Of a stretch of 15,131 nt of DNA, positions 6,562 to 13,020 are shown in pieces; positions within the stretch are counted from its first letter, which is position 1; each line of letters begins with the position of its first letter. The stretch comes from CAWEHQ01 sp051001995 (GTDB lineage Bacteria; Actinomycetota; Thermoleophilia; Solirubrobacterales; Thermoleophilaceae). Both the position numbers and the translations under genes were made by a program. Below the pieces are notes generated by a model. It had not been told where the DNA came from. It searched no databases and saw only the letters and a list, made by a program, of their open reading frames with translations. The stretch spans positions 1-15,131 of the forward strand of contig JBPCMT010000121.1 of the NCBI GenBank assembly GCA_051001995.1, given 5' to 3'.

Positions 6562-7496
6562 AGCCGCCGCTCGAGCTCGTGCGACAGGCGCTCGACCTCC
6601 GCCAGCCCCAGCTCCGGCTCGAAGAGGTACGGCAGCGTGACCGCACCGTCGACCTCCTTGCGCAGCCGGCGCACCTGGGAGCGCTGGGTGCGCGCACGGT
6701 GATGCTCGGCCAGCGCGGCGCGCATTGCCGGCCGTGCGAGCGAGCCGTCGCTCCCCGACGTGGCCTCCGCGCTGGTCATTGCTCGCGCCTCCTTGCCGCT
6801 GAACCGCTCGGGATAGAGCCCGTTGATGACGAATGCGTCGACCGCCATCTTCATCTCGTCGAGCAGCCGGACCCGGAACTCGATCGTCTCAGTGACCGGC
6901 ATCTCCTCGGGAAGCGCGACCGTGACGATCCCCGTCTGGCGAGAGTCGCGGATGAAGGTGTCGATCCGATCGGCCTGGCGGCGGATCGGTCCGACGCGGG
7001 CGATGTCTCGCATGGTGCGGGGCGCGCGGAGGATCCCGAGCCCATGGCCGGTCGCCGGCGCGTCGACCACGACGAGGTCGTAGCGACTGGACTTCTTCGT
7101 CCACGGGCGCTCGAGCTGCGCGAGCTCCCAGACCTTGCCGATCGAGACGATTTCCCTGACTCCCGGGGCGGCGGCGGTGAAGTACTGAAAGATGCGGTTC
7201 TCGAACAGAAGGCGGAACAGCGCGCGGCTTCCCACCTGGGTTCTCAGGTACTCTTCCATCGCGCGCTGCGGATCGATCGAGATCCCCGCCAGGCCGGAAG
7301 CCAGCTCGGTCTCCTCGAAGCCGATCCCCTCGTCACGGAACACCCGCGACGCACGCTCCTGCTGGGCGAGCTCGCAGAGGATGACGCGCTTGCCGCGCCG
7401 CGCCGCCAGGAGGCCGAGCGCCGCCGCCACCGTGGACTTGCCGACGCCGCCCTTGCCGGTGACGAAGAGGAGCCGCTTGTCGAGGACGTGCGCCAT
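6558..7496 (-). CDS. ArsA/Get3-family ATPase, Rv3679-like (first gene of pair)
   Basis: 312-aa SIMIBI ATPase with an intact deviant Walker A GKGGVGKST (14-22; signature Lys15, P-loop Lys20). It also has ELAQQERASRVF after strand 2, IDPQRAMEEYL (75-84), APGVREIVSIGKVWEL (110-125), DAPATGHGLGILRAPRTM (145-162), which corresponds to the DTAPTGHTLR loop of Get3, and VTLPEE-like and VINGLYPERF segments downstream. These match Rv3679-type proteins. It probably forms a heterodimer with the next gene product, giving one subunit with and one without the signature lysine. The start is ATG at 7496; the long upstream open frame to 7784 runs into the divergent gene and has no family similarity. There is no Shine-Dalgarno. 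A TAGGCT hexamer on this strand (7536-7531) would give a leader of about 28 nt. Confidence 0.9.
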   Translation of the reverse strand: MAHVLDKRLLFVTGKGGVGKSTVAAALGLLAARRGKRVILCELAQQERASRVFRDEGIGFEETELASGLAGISIDPQRAMEEYLRTQVGSRALFRLLFENRIFQYFTAAAPGVREIVSIGKVWELAQLERPWTKKSSRYDLVVVDAPATGHGLGILRAPRTMRDIARVGPIRRQADRIDTFIRDSRQTGIVTVALPEEMPVTETIEFRVRLLDEMKMAVDAFVINGLYPERFSGKEARAMTSAEATSGSDGSLARPAMRAALAEHHRARTQRSQVRRLRKEVDGAVTLPYLFEPELGLAEVERLSHELERRL

Positions 7497-7626
7497 GGAG
7501 CAAGCGGCGCTGTCCGCGGCCGCGGCGAGAAGCCTATGCGGCTCGGCGCCCACGCCCCGCGCGGACCCGCCCCCGCACGCTTCGCGGGAAGGATTCGTGC
7601 GCGCTCGTGCGAATAGGCACCTCGAC
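7497..7626. promoter_or_regulatory. Divergent intergenic region between the ATPase pair and parA
   Basis: 130 bp must hold promoters for both directions. On the minus strand TAGGCT (7536-7531) is a possible -10. On the plus strand TAGGCA (7614-7619) lies 7 nt before the parA ATG, and AAGGA (7589-7593) lies 3 nt before an alternative in-frame GTG at 7597. No clear -35 boxes or long palindromes were seen. Confidence 0.35.
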
Positions 7627-8478
7627 ATGGGCTTGTTCGACCGCAGACACGCCGCGCGCGACGACGAGCGGCCCTCCCTCCCCGAGACCCCGGAGCCTCC
7701 AGTGACGACGCCAGCGAAGAAGGCGGAGGTGATCGCGTTCGCCAACCAGAAGGGCGGCGTCGCGAAGACGACCACGACCCTCAACCTCGCCGCCGCCTTC
7801 GTCGAGTCGGGTCACCGTGCGCTGTGCGTGGACCTCGACCCGCAGGCGAACCTCACGATGAGCCAGGGCATTGATCCGGACTCGCTCGAGCTCTCGATGT
7901 ACGACGTGCTCGTCAACCACATCCCGATCCGGGACGTGATCCGCGAGCGCGAGGTCGAGGTGGCCTGCGCGTCGATCGATCTCGCCGGGGCCGAGATCGC
8001 GATGTCCACCCAGATCGGCCGCGAGCGCTCGCTGCAAAAGGCGCTCGCGCCGGTGATGGAGGAGTTCGACTTCGTCTGCATCGACACGCCGCCGAGCCTC
8101 GGACTGCTGACGATCAACGCGCTGACCGCCGCGCGGAAGGTGATCGTCCCCGTCCAGTGCGAGTATCTCTCGATGCGTGGCCTGATCCAGCTTCAGAACA
8201 CGCTGTCCATGATCAAGGAGAACCTCAACCCGGACGTGGACATCGAGGGCATCCTGCCGACCCTCGTCGACTCGCGGACGATCCACGCCAAGGAGGCGAT
8301 CGAGCTGCTCGAGGAGAACTTTGGAGACCGGGTGTTCGCATCGCGGATCAAAAAGACGGTCCGTTACGCGGAGGCGCCGGTGAAGGGAATGTCGGTGCTC
8401 AAGTACGACCCGGACGGCAAGGCGGCGTACGCCTACCGTGAGCTGGCTAAGGAGGTCCTCGAACATGGCAAGCGGTAA
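7627..8478 (+). CDS. ParA/Soj-family ATPase
   Basis: 283-aa ParA-type ATPase that would bind DNA or a surface as an ATP-dependent dimer and position cargo. Motifs: deviant Walker A KGGVAKTTT (42-50) with signature Lys42, DLDPQANLT (69-77), Walker B region FVCIDTPPSLGLLT (149-162), PVQCEYLSMRGL (175-186) and the C-terminal DSRTIHAKEAIELL. The first ~32 residues are a polar, proline-rich tail absent from minimal ParA proteins. No parB or parS is visible, so a chromosome-partition role is not supported by context. Instead the gene overlaps the downstream ftsZ by 14 bp, suggesting a role with that protein, by analogy with MinD or MipZ-type positioning (inference). Start choice: ATG 7627 is preferred; GTG 7597 is possible. 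Confidence 0.9.
   Translation: MGLFDRRHAARDDERPSLPETPEPPVTTPAKKAEVIAFANQKGGVAKTTTTLNLAAAFVESGHRALCVDLDPQANLTMSQGIDPDSLELSMYDVLVNHIPIRDVIREREVEVACASIDLAGAEIAMSTQIGRERSLQKALAPVMEEFDFVCIDTPPSLGLLTINALTAARKVIVPVQCEYLSMRGLIQLQNTLSMIKENLNPDVDIEGILPTLVDSRTIHAKEAIELLEENFGDRVFASRIKKTVRYAEAPVKGMSVLKYDPDGKAAYAYRELAKEVLEHGKR
8449..8455 (+). promoter_or_regulatory. Strong ribosome-binding site for ftsZ inside parA
   Basis: AAGGAGG (8449-8455) lies 9 nt before the ATG at 8465 and within the last codons of parA. It decides the ftsZ start and supports cotranslation of the two genes. It is the best Shine-Dalgarno in the window. Confidence 0.75.
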
Positions 8479-10006
8479 GCGAGCGAGCATGCGGGAGGGG
8501 CCGCTGGCGGACCTGTTCCGCCGCACCGACGGGCACGGGGCCGGCGGTGAGGAGCCGAAGGAGGAGGCCGGCGCCCGCCCGCGCGAGGAGCAGGCCGATG
8601 ACGCCGTCGACTTCGCCGAGCGGCCGCGTCCCGCGGCGCCCGAGCAGCCGTCGAGCGGGCCCGCGGAGCCGGAAGTGGAGCCGGCCGAGGCCCCGGTCGT
8701 GCGCGGCCCCAAGGAGCGCCTGCGCACGGCCTTCTCCCCGGACATCCCCGAGAACATCCTCGAGCGCCCGAGCTCGGTGGCGATCGAGCCCGAGCGCCCG
8801 CGCTACGGTCGCGAGGAGCCCAGCATGGCCGTCGGCCGGCCGCCGGTGCTCGAGCCGGTGCTGCGGGTCGTGGGCGTGGGCGGGGCGGGCGTCAACGCCG
8901 TCGAGCGGATGCTCGAGGCCGAGGTCGAGGGCATCGACTTCGTGGCTGTCAACACCGACCTCCAGTCGTTGCAGGGGTCGAGCGCCCAGACGACGATCCA
9001 CATCGGCTCGGAGCTCACGCGCGGGCTCGGCTCCGGCTCGAACCCGGAGCTCGGGCGCCAGTCGGCGATCGAGGACTTCGACCGCATCAAGGCGGCGGTC
9101 AAGGGCTCGGACATGGTGTTCATCGCCGCCGGTGAAGGCGGCGGGACCGGTACCGGGGCGGCCCCGGTGGTGGCACGGATCGCGCGCGAGGTCGGCGCGC
9201 TGGCCGTGGGGATCGTCACCAAGCCATTCGGCTTCGAGGGCACGCGCCGGTCGGAGCAGGCGGAACGCGGCGTGGAGGAGCTCGCCGACGAGGTCGACAC
9301 TCTGATCGTCATCCCGAACTCGCGCCTCCTGACGGTCCTCGACCGCCAGACGTCGATGGTCGACGCCTTCCGTATGGCCGACGACGTCCTGCGCCAGGGC
9401 GTGCAGGGCATCTCGGACCTGATCACGCTTCCGGGGCTCATCAACCTGGACTTCGCCGATGTGCGGACGATCATGTCCGACGCCGGCCAGGCGCTGCTTG
9501 GGATCGGCATGGGCACCGGGGAGCACCGCGCGATGGACGCGGCGGCCCGCGCGGTCGCGTCGCCGCTGCTCGACACCTCCGTCGAGGGTGCCCGCGCGAT
9601 CCTCCTTTCGATCACCGGCGGCACCGACCTATCGCTGTGGGAGGTCAACGAGGCGGCACGAGCGGTGGCCGAGGTAGCCCACCCACAGTCGAACATCATC
9701 TTTGGCGCGATGGTCGACGAGAAGCTCGAGGACCAGGTCTGGATCACGGTCGTGGCCACAGGCTACGGCGAGCGCCCGGCGCAGAGGCGCTCGGAGGGTG
9801 GGCGTGCGGCCGGCTCCGCGATGGGGGTCGACCGGAGCGCCCGGCGTGACCGCCCCGCCCGCGAAGCGGCGCGCGAGGCCGACCGCGAGCCGCGCGTGAT
9901 CCGCACGCCGCGAACAGCCAGTCCCGCTCCGAGCGCGGCCCGCGCGTCGCGAGTGTCCGATGGGCTCGGGGAGATCGACATCCCAGAGTTCATCCCGCGC
10001 GCCTGA
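8465..10006 (+). CDS. ftsZ: FtsZ with ~130-residue N-terminal extension
   Basis: 513-aa tubulin-family GTPase. The GTPase core begins with VLRVVGVGGAGVNAVERM (GVGGAG at 137-142), then VNTDLQSL, the tubulin signature GGGTGTGAAPVVA (225-237), TKPFGFEG, NSRLL and the T7 loop NLDFADVRTIM (327-337), whose Asp residues complete the GTP site of the next subunit. The C-terminus ends with EIDIPEFIPR, a typical FtsZ C-terminal peptide for binding partners such as FtsA, SepF or ZipA-like anchors, after a basic linker rich in Arg and Ala. Unusual points: residues 1-130 are an extra acidic, Pro/Glu-rich, probably disordered arm (most FtsZ cores start near residue 10), and E224 replaces the usual Met in AGMGGG. 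No dcw-cluster genes flank it; it is paired with parA. It may be the cell's only FtsZ or a second paralogue. Confidence 0.95.
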   Translation: MASGKRASMREGPLADLFRRTDGHGAGGEEPKEEAGARPREEQADDAVDFAERPRPAAPEQPSSGPAEPEVEPAEAPVVRGPKERLRTAFSPDIPENILERPSSVAIEPERPRYGREEPSMAVGRPPVLEPVLRVVGVGGAGVNAVERMLEAEVEGIDFVAVNTDLQSLQGSSAQTTIHIGSELTRGLGSGSNPELGRQSAIEDFDRIKAAVKGSDMVFIAAGEGGGTGTGAAPVVARIAREVGALAVGIVTKPFGFEGTRRSEQAERGVEELADEVDTLIVIPNSRLLTVLDRQTSMVDAFRMADDVLRQGVQGISDLITLPGLINLDFADVRTIMSDAGQALLGIGMGTGEHRAMDAAARAVASPLLDTSVEGARAILLSITGGTDLSLWEVNEAARAVAEVAHPQSNIIFGAMVDEKLEDQVWITVVATGYGERPAQRRSEGGRAAGSAMGVDRSARRDRPAREAAREADREPRVIRTPRTASPAPSAARASRVSDGLGEIDIPEFIPRA

Positions 10007-10033
10007 CGGCTGCAACCGTCGGCTGCAAACCGT
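10007..10033 (+). repeat. Tandem 13-14 bp repeat after ftsZ
   Basis: CGGCTGCAACCGT (10007-10019) is followed directly by CGGCTGCAAACCGT (10020-10033), identical except for one inserted A. The repeat starts at the base after the ftsZ stop codon. Each unit is partly self-complementary. Confidence 0.5.
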
Positions 10034-10045
10034 CGCCCGCCGACG

Positions 10046-10063
10046 CGGCGCCTAGCGGCGCCG
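10046..10063 (+). terminator. Terminator-like hairpin after ftsZ
   Basis: CGGCGCC (10046-10052) and GGCGCCG (10057-10063) form a perfect 7-bp stem with a TAGC loop, 39 nt after the stop. There is no U-tract. Confidence 0.45.
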
Positions 10064-10067
10064 ACCG

Positions 10068-10148
10068 GTCGCTGCGCTCCCTGGGTCGCTCGCGTGCGGA
10101 GCATGCGTCGCTCCCTGCTTCCTCGGCGGGCTCGGTTTTCGCTCGCCG
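10068..10148. repeat. GTCGCT-rich repetitive segment with a second hairpin
   Basis: GTCGCT recurs at 10068, 10085 and 10107, the first and third followed by similar CTCCCTG text. A further stem pairs CGGCGGGC (10124-10131) with GCTCGCCG (10141-10148), with one G-U pair and a T4-containing loop. No coding potential is evident. This looks like a degenerate intergenic repeat, but I cannot say whether it recurs in the genome. Confidence 0.35.
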
Positions 10149-10201
10149 GCTTCCCTGATGTTGACCGCTGGGGCGCGAGCTGCGTTGCGTCATTGCTCTG
10201 A

Positions 10202-10239
10202 GAATGGTCAGAAGAGGTGCTCATCCGAACTGACCATTC
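10202..10239. promoter_or_regulatory. Perfect 10-bp-arm inverted repeat upstream of ggt
   Basis: GAATGGTCAG (10202-10211) and CTGACCATTC (10230-10239) are exact complements separated by 18 nt. It is more AT-rich than its surroundings. It lies about 95 bp before the -10-like box of the downstream gene. It could be an operator bound by a dimer across two helical turns, or an RNA hairpin. The rest of the gap to 10332 shows only a GCCGGACCGC direct repeat (10271-10280 and 10287-10296). Confidence 0.5.
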
Positions 10240-10332
10240 GCGAGGGACCGACTAGTCACGCCGTCGGGGCGCCGGACCGCGAGACCGCCGGACCGCCGGG
10301 GAGGCATGCGGGGGCCCTCGGTCCCCAGCGCG

Positions 10333-10338
10333 TAGCAT
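10333..10338 (+). promoter_or_regulatory. Candidate -10 box (TAGCAT) of the ggt gene, leaderless
   Basis: TAGCAT ends 7 nt before the GTG at 10346, placing the predicted transcription start at the start codon itself. There is no Shine-Dalgarno upstream, which agrees. No clear -35 is seen. Confidence 0.45.
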
Positions 10339-10345
10339 CGGCGCC

Positions 10346-11929
10346 GTGCGAGGGGTCGTCGCAGCCGGCCATCCGTTGACGGCGGACGTGGCGGCGGACG
10401 TCCTCCGCGACGGGGGCAACGCCGTGGACGCGGCGGTTGCCGCGGTGCTGATGTCGTTCGTCGCCGAGTCGCCGTTGACCGGGCCGGGCGCCGGCGGCTT
10501 CATGCTCGTCCACACGGCCGGCGGGGAAGACCACCTGCTCGACTTCTTCGTCGCGGCGCCCGGGCGCGGGCGCCCGGATGCACGGCCTGCGGAGTTGCAG
10601 CCGATCGAGATCCGCTTCTCCGACGATGCCGCGCAACGCTTCCACATCGGCGCCGCATCCTGCGGCGTGTACGGGACGCCGCTCGGGCTGTGCGAGGCGC
10701 TCGCCCGCTTCGGCACCGTCGCGCTCGACGGGCTCGTGATGCGGCCGGCGCGTGCCGCGCGCGACGGGATCCAGATCTCGCCCAGGGGGGCGTACGTGCT
10801 TGAGGTCCTCGGGCCGATCCTCACATCCACGCCCGAGGCGCGCGCGATCTACGCTCCCAACGGCCGGCTGCTCCGCGCGGGAGAGTGGATCCGGATCCCC
10901 GAGCTCGGCGACCTGCTCGACCGGCTCGGCGCCGAGGGGCCGCGCTTTCTGTACGAAGGCGACGTCGCGGCGGCGGCGAGCGAGTGGGTGCTGGACCACG
11001 GTGGCCTCCTCACGCGCGAGGACCTGGTCGCCTACGAGGTCGTCGAGCGCTCGCCGGCGCGGGCGCGCTATCGCGGCCGCGAGGTGCTGACCAACCCCCC
11101 GCCCTCATCGGGGGGCATCCTGATCGCCTACGCCCTGGATCTACTCGAGCGGCTGCCGCGCCCCTCCGGTGGCGGGCTCGACGTCAGGGCGCTCGTGCGG
11201 GTGATGGAGCGGGCCAACCGCGAGCGGACGGAGGAGTTCTCCTCCGCGCTGCACTCCGAGGGCTACCTCGAGCGGCTGCTCGCCAAGGAGGCGATGGACT
11301 CGGCGGCGATGGAGGTCCGAGGCCGGCTCGGATCGGCCCCCCGCGCGGAAGCCTCCGGATCCACCGGCGGAGGCCTTGGCTCGACCACCCACCTCTCGGT
11401 GCTCGATGCCGACGGCGCCTGCGCGTCGGTGACCTGCTCGAACGGATCGTGCTCGGGCGTCGTCGTGCCCGAGACCGGGATGCACCTCAACAACATGCTC
11501 GGCGAGGAGGACCTCAACCCGCTCGGACATCATCGCCACGAGCCCGGGCGGCGGATTCCGAGCATGATGGCCCCGACGGTCGTGCTTCGCGACGGCCAGC
11601 CCGAGCTGGCGCTCGGATCGGCCGGCTCGAACCGGATCCGGTCGGCGATCCTCCAGACGATCGTCGGTGTCGTGGACGACGGGCTGAGCGCCGAGGAGGC
11701 CGTGGGGCGGGACCGCGTCCACCTCGAGGCCGACCTCGTGGAGGCCGAGCCCGGCGTCGATCCCAGGGCGCTCGAAGCGCTTCGAGACGAGGGGTACGCG
11801 GTCCAACGCTGGACTGAGCGCAACCTCTTCTTCGGCGGCGTGCAGGCCGTGGCCCGCGATGCCGCCACGGGGACCGTCTCCGGCGGCGGCGACCCGCGGC
11901 GCGGCGGCGTGTCGCTGGTCGTCGCATGA
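10346..11929 (+). CDS. Gamma-glutamyltransferase family Ntn-hydrolase, divergent substrate pocket
   Basis: 527-aa GGT-fold protein, made as a proenzyme that cleaves itself before a Thr to give large and small subunits. The N-terminal GHPLTADVAADVLRDGGNAVDAAVAA and GPGAGGFML are typical. The catalytic Thr is T347 in STTHLSV, and GGGDPRRGG near the C-terminus is conserved. Several gamma-glutamyl-binding residues known from the E. coli enzyme are altered by my alignment: the Arg of the DFRE.AP motif is lost (D66-FFVAAP), the Ser-Ser pair reads PSM, the GSPGGSRI loop reads GSAGSNRI, and the Gln/Asp after LNN are Met/Glu. The enzyme may therefore act on another amide or acyl substrate. No signal peptide is present, so it is cytoplasmic, unlike classical GGT. 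The GTG start is leaderless in appearance. It overlaps the next gene by ATGA. Confidence 0.88.
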   Translation: MRGVVAAGHPLTADVAADVLRDGGNAVDAAVAAVLMSFVAESPLTGPGAGGFMLVHTAGGEDHLLDFFVAAPGRGRPDARPAELQPIEIRFSDDAAQRFHIGAASCGVYGTPLGLCEALARFGTVALDGLVMRPARAARDGIQISPRGAYVLEVLGPILTSTPEARAIYAPNGRLLRAGEWIRIPELGDLLDRLGAEGPRFLYEGDVAAAASEWVLDHGGLLTREDLVAYEVVERSPARARYRGREVLTNPPPSSGGILIAYALDLLERLPRPSGGGLDVRALVRVMERANRERTEEFSSALHSEGYLERLLAKEAMDSAAMEVRGRLGSAPRAEASGSTGGGLGSTTHLSVLDADGACASVTCSNGSCSGVVVPETGMHLNNMLGEEDLNPLGHHRHEPGRRIPSMMAPTVVLRDGQPELALGSAGSNRIRSAILQTIVGVVDDGLSAEEAVGRDRVHLEADLVEAEPGVDPRALEALRDEGYAVQRWTERNLFFGGVQAVARDAATGTVSGGGDPRRGGVSLVVA

Positions 11930-12327
11930 GGGGCGCCGCAGCCGCGATCGCGTCCGTGGCGGCGCTGGTTCCGGCGGCTTGCGGCGGTACGGCCGGCGAC
12001 CTGATCGCGCTCGAGGTCGGGGGCGGATTCGAGGGCGAGCCGGTGCGGCTCACCGTGACCCAGGACGGCCGCGGCAGCTGCGACGACGGGGCGCTCGAGC
12101 CGATACCCAGCGAGCGTCTGATCGAGGCGCGCGAGGTGGAGCGCGAGCTGGGGGGAGTGGCCGGGGAGGGGGAGTCCTTCGAGGCTCCGAGTGCGCCGGA
12201 CCGGCGGAGCTACGTGGCGCGAACGCAGTTCGGGGCGGTCAGCTGGACCGAGGGCGCCCCCGACCTGCCGGCGATCCTCCCGCGCGCCGCCCTGCTGGCA
12301 CAACAGCTGCGCGACGACCTCTGCTGA
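11926..12327 (+). CDS. Small probable lipoprotein, emfourin (protealysin inhibitor)-like
   Basis: 133-aa protein. An N-terminal hydrophobic segment AAAAIASVAALVPAAC ends in C19, a possible lipidation Cys, although Pro at -3 of the lipobox is unusual. The mature part reads like the emfourin family of small metalloprotease inhibitors: a strand with GGGFEGEPVRLTV (32-44), a helical LIEAREVERELGG segment, a DRRSYVARTQFGAVSWTEG strand pair, then LPAILPRAALLAQQL. C52 and the C-terminal C133 could form a disulfide. The family call rests on pattern only. The ATG overlaps the upstream stop (ATGA), so it is cotranslated with the GGT-like enzyme. No metalloprotease is visible in the window. Confidence 0.7.
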   Translation: MRGAAAAIASVAALVPAACGGTAGDLIALEVGGGFEGEPVRLTVTQDGRGSCDDGALEPIPSERLIEAREVERELGGVAGEGESFEAPSAPDRRSYVARTQFGAVSWTEGAPDLPAILPRAALLAQQLRDDLC

Positions 12328-12328
12328 G

Positions 12329-12976
12329 CTAGCCGCGCACCTTGCCGTTCGAGCGCGCCCGCTCGCCCGCACGCTCGACGTAGTCGAGCCGCCTCATCGC
12401 CGCCCCGAGCAGCTCGCCCACCGCGTGCAGCCGCTCGCCCTCCGAGCGGAGCTCGAGCAGCCGCTGCTTGGCCTGGAGCGGGAGCTCCACGGTGGCCGCC
12501 ATCGCGTAGGCGCTCATCGCCGCGAGGTCGTCCTCCTCGGGGCGGGAGTCCGTCACCCGCTCGACCAGCTCCGCGTAGCGCTCGCGCGCCGCGGCTCCGG
12601 CGTCCGGGTCGGCGTCCGGGTCGGCGTCCGGCTCGGTGCCGGCGTCGTCCGCGTCGTCGAGGAGGTCGATGTCGCCCGCCGGATAGACCATGTCCTCGAT
12701 TCGCCGCACGAGCCGGAACGGCGACGAGCCGCGCGTGAGGATGTTCATCCGCCCGTCGTCCATGCGCTCGAGGACCTCGGTGATCGCGACCGTGCAGCCG
12801 ACGTCTCGCAGCCCCTCGTCCGAGACCCAGACGATCCCGAACTCGCTGTCGTCGTCGAGGCACTCTCCCACCATCGTCTTGTAGCGGTCCTCGAAGACGT
12901 GAAGTGGGACAACCTCGCCCGGGAGGACCACGATCCCAAGCGGGAAGAGCGGGAACGCCTCGTGGGAGTCCTGCAT
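12329..12976 (-). CDS. Stand-alone LON substrate-binding domain protein
   Basis: 215-aa protein consisting of the N-terminal (PUA-like) domain of Lon without AAA+ or protease parts. It begins with FPLFPLGIVVLPGEVVPLHVFEDRYKTMV (8-36), then FGIVWVSDEGLRDVGCTVAI, and DGRMNILTRGSSPFRLV (74-90), all typical of the family. An acidic loop (about 103-127) contains an Asp/Pro/Ala repeat coded by a 12-bp tandem repeat. The C-terminal helices (AMAATVELPLQAKQRLLEL onward) match the helical extension. Its cellular role is not established. The start is ATG 12976, where the similarity begins; TAGCCT lies 7 nt upstream on this strand. Its stop is one base from the convergent gene, with no terminator between. 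Confidence 0.9.
   Translation of the reverse strand: MQDSHEAFPLFPLGIVVLPGEVVPLHVFEDRYKTMVGECLDDDSEFGIVWVSDEGLRDVGCTVAITEVLERMDDGRMNILTRGSSPFRLVRRIEDMVYPAGDIDLLDDADDAGTEPDADPDADPDAGAAARERYAELVERVTDSRPEEDDLAAMSAYAMAATVELPLQAKQRLLELRSEGERLHAVGELLGAAMRRLDYVERAGERARSNGKVRG
12599..12634. repeat. Triple 12-bp tandem repeat within the LON-domain gene
   Basis: The unit GGCGTCCGGGTC occurs three times in a row (12599-12610, 12611-12622, 12623-12634, the last with one change). On the coding strand it gives Asp-Pro-Asp-Ala repeats. It is in frame, so changes in copy number would lengthen an acidic loop without breaking the protein. Confidence 0.8.
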
Positions 12977-12983
12977 CGGGTCC

Positions 12984-12989
12984 AGGCTA
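12984..12989 (-). promoter_or_regulatory. Candidate -10 box (TAGCCT) of the LON-domain gene
   Basis: On the minus strand TAGCCT lies 7 nt before the ATG at 12976, in the 44-bp gap after the methyltransferase gene. It would let the LON-domain gene be transcribed separately as a leaderless message. Read-through from the methyltransferase is also possible. Confidence 0.35.
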
Positions 12990-13020
12990 CCGGCCTGATC
13001 CGGGGCCGACACGCTGGACG

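Noticed and set aside
5407..7496. Arsenite efflux (arsA) interpretation of the ATPase pair
   Set aside because: No arsB, arsD or arsR nearby, and the motifs match the Rv3679/Rv3680 Get3-like pair rather than tandem-domain ArsA.
7497..7784. N-terminal extension of the Rv3679-like ATPase
   Set aside because: It runs antisense into parA; similarity to the family starts just after the ATG at 7496.
7627..10006. Chromosome partition locus or division/cell-wall cluster
   Set aside because: There is a ParA but no ParB or parS, and an FtsZ but no ftsQ, ftsA, murC or similar genes, so neither standard locus fits.
10158..10379. 73-codon plus-strand open frame in the ftsZ-ggt gap
   Set aside because: It contains the 10202-10239 inverted repeat, runs 34 bp into ggt in another frame, and has no ribosome-binding site or recognisable domain.
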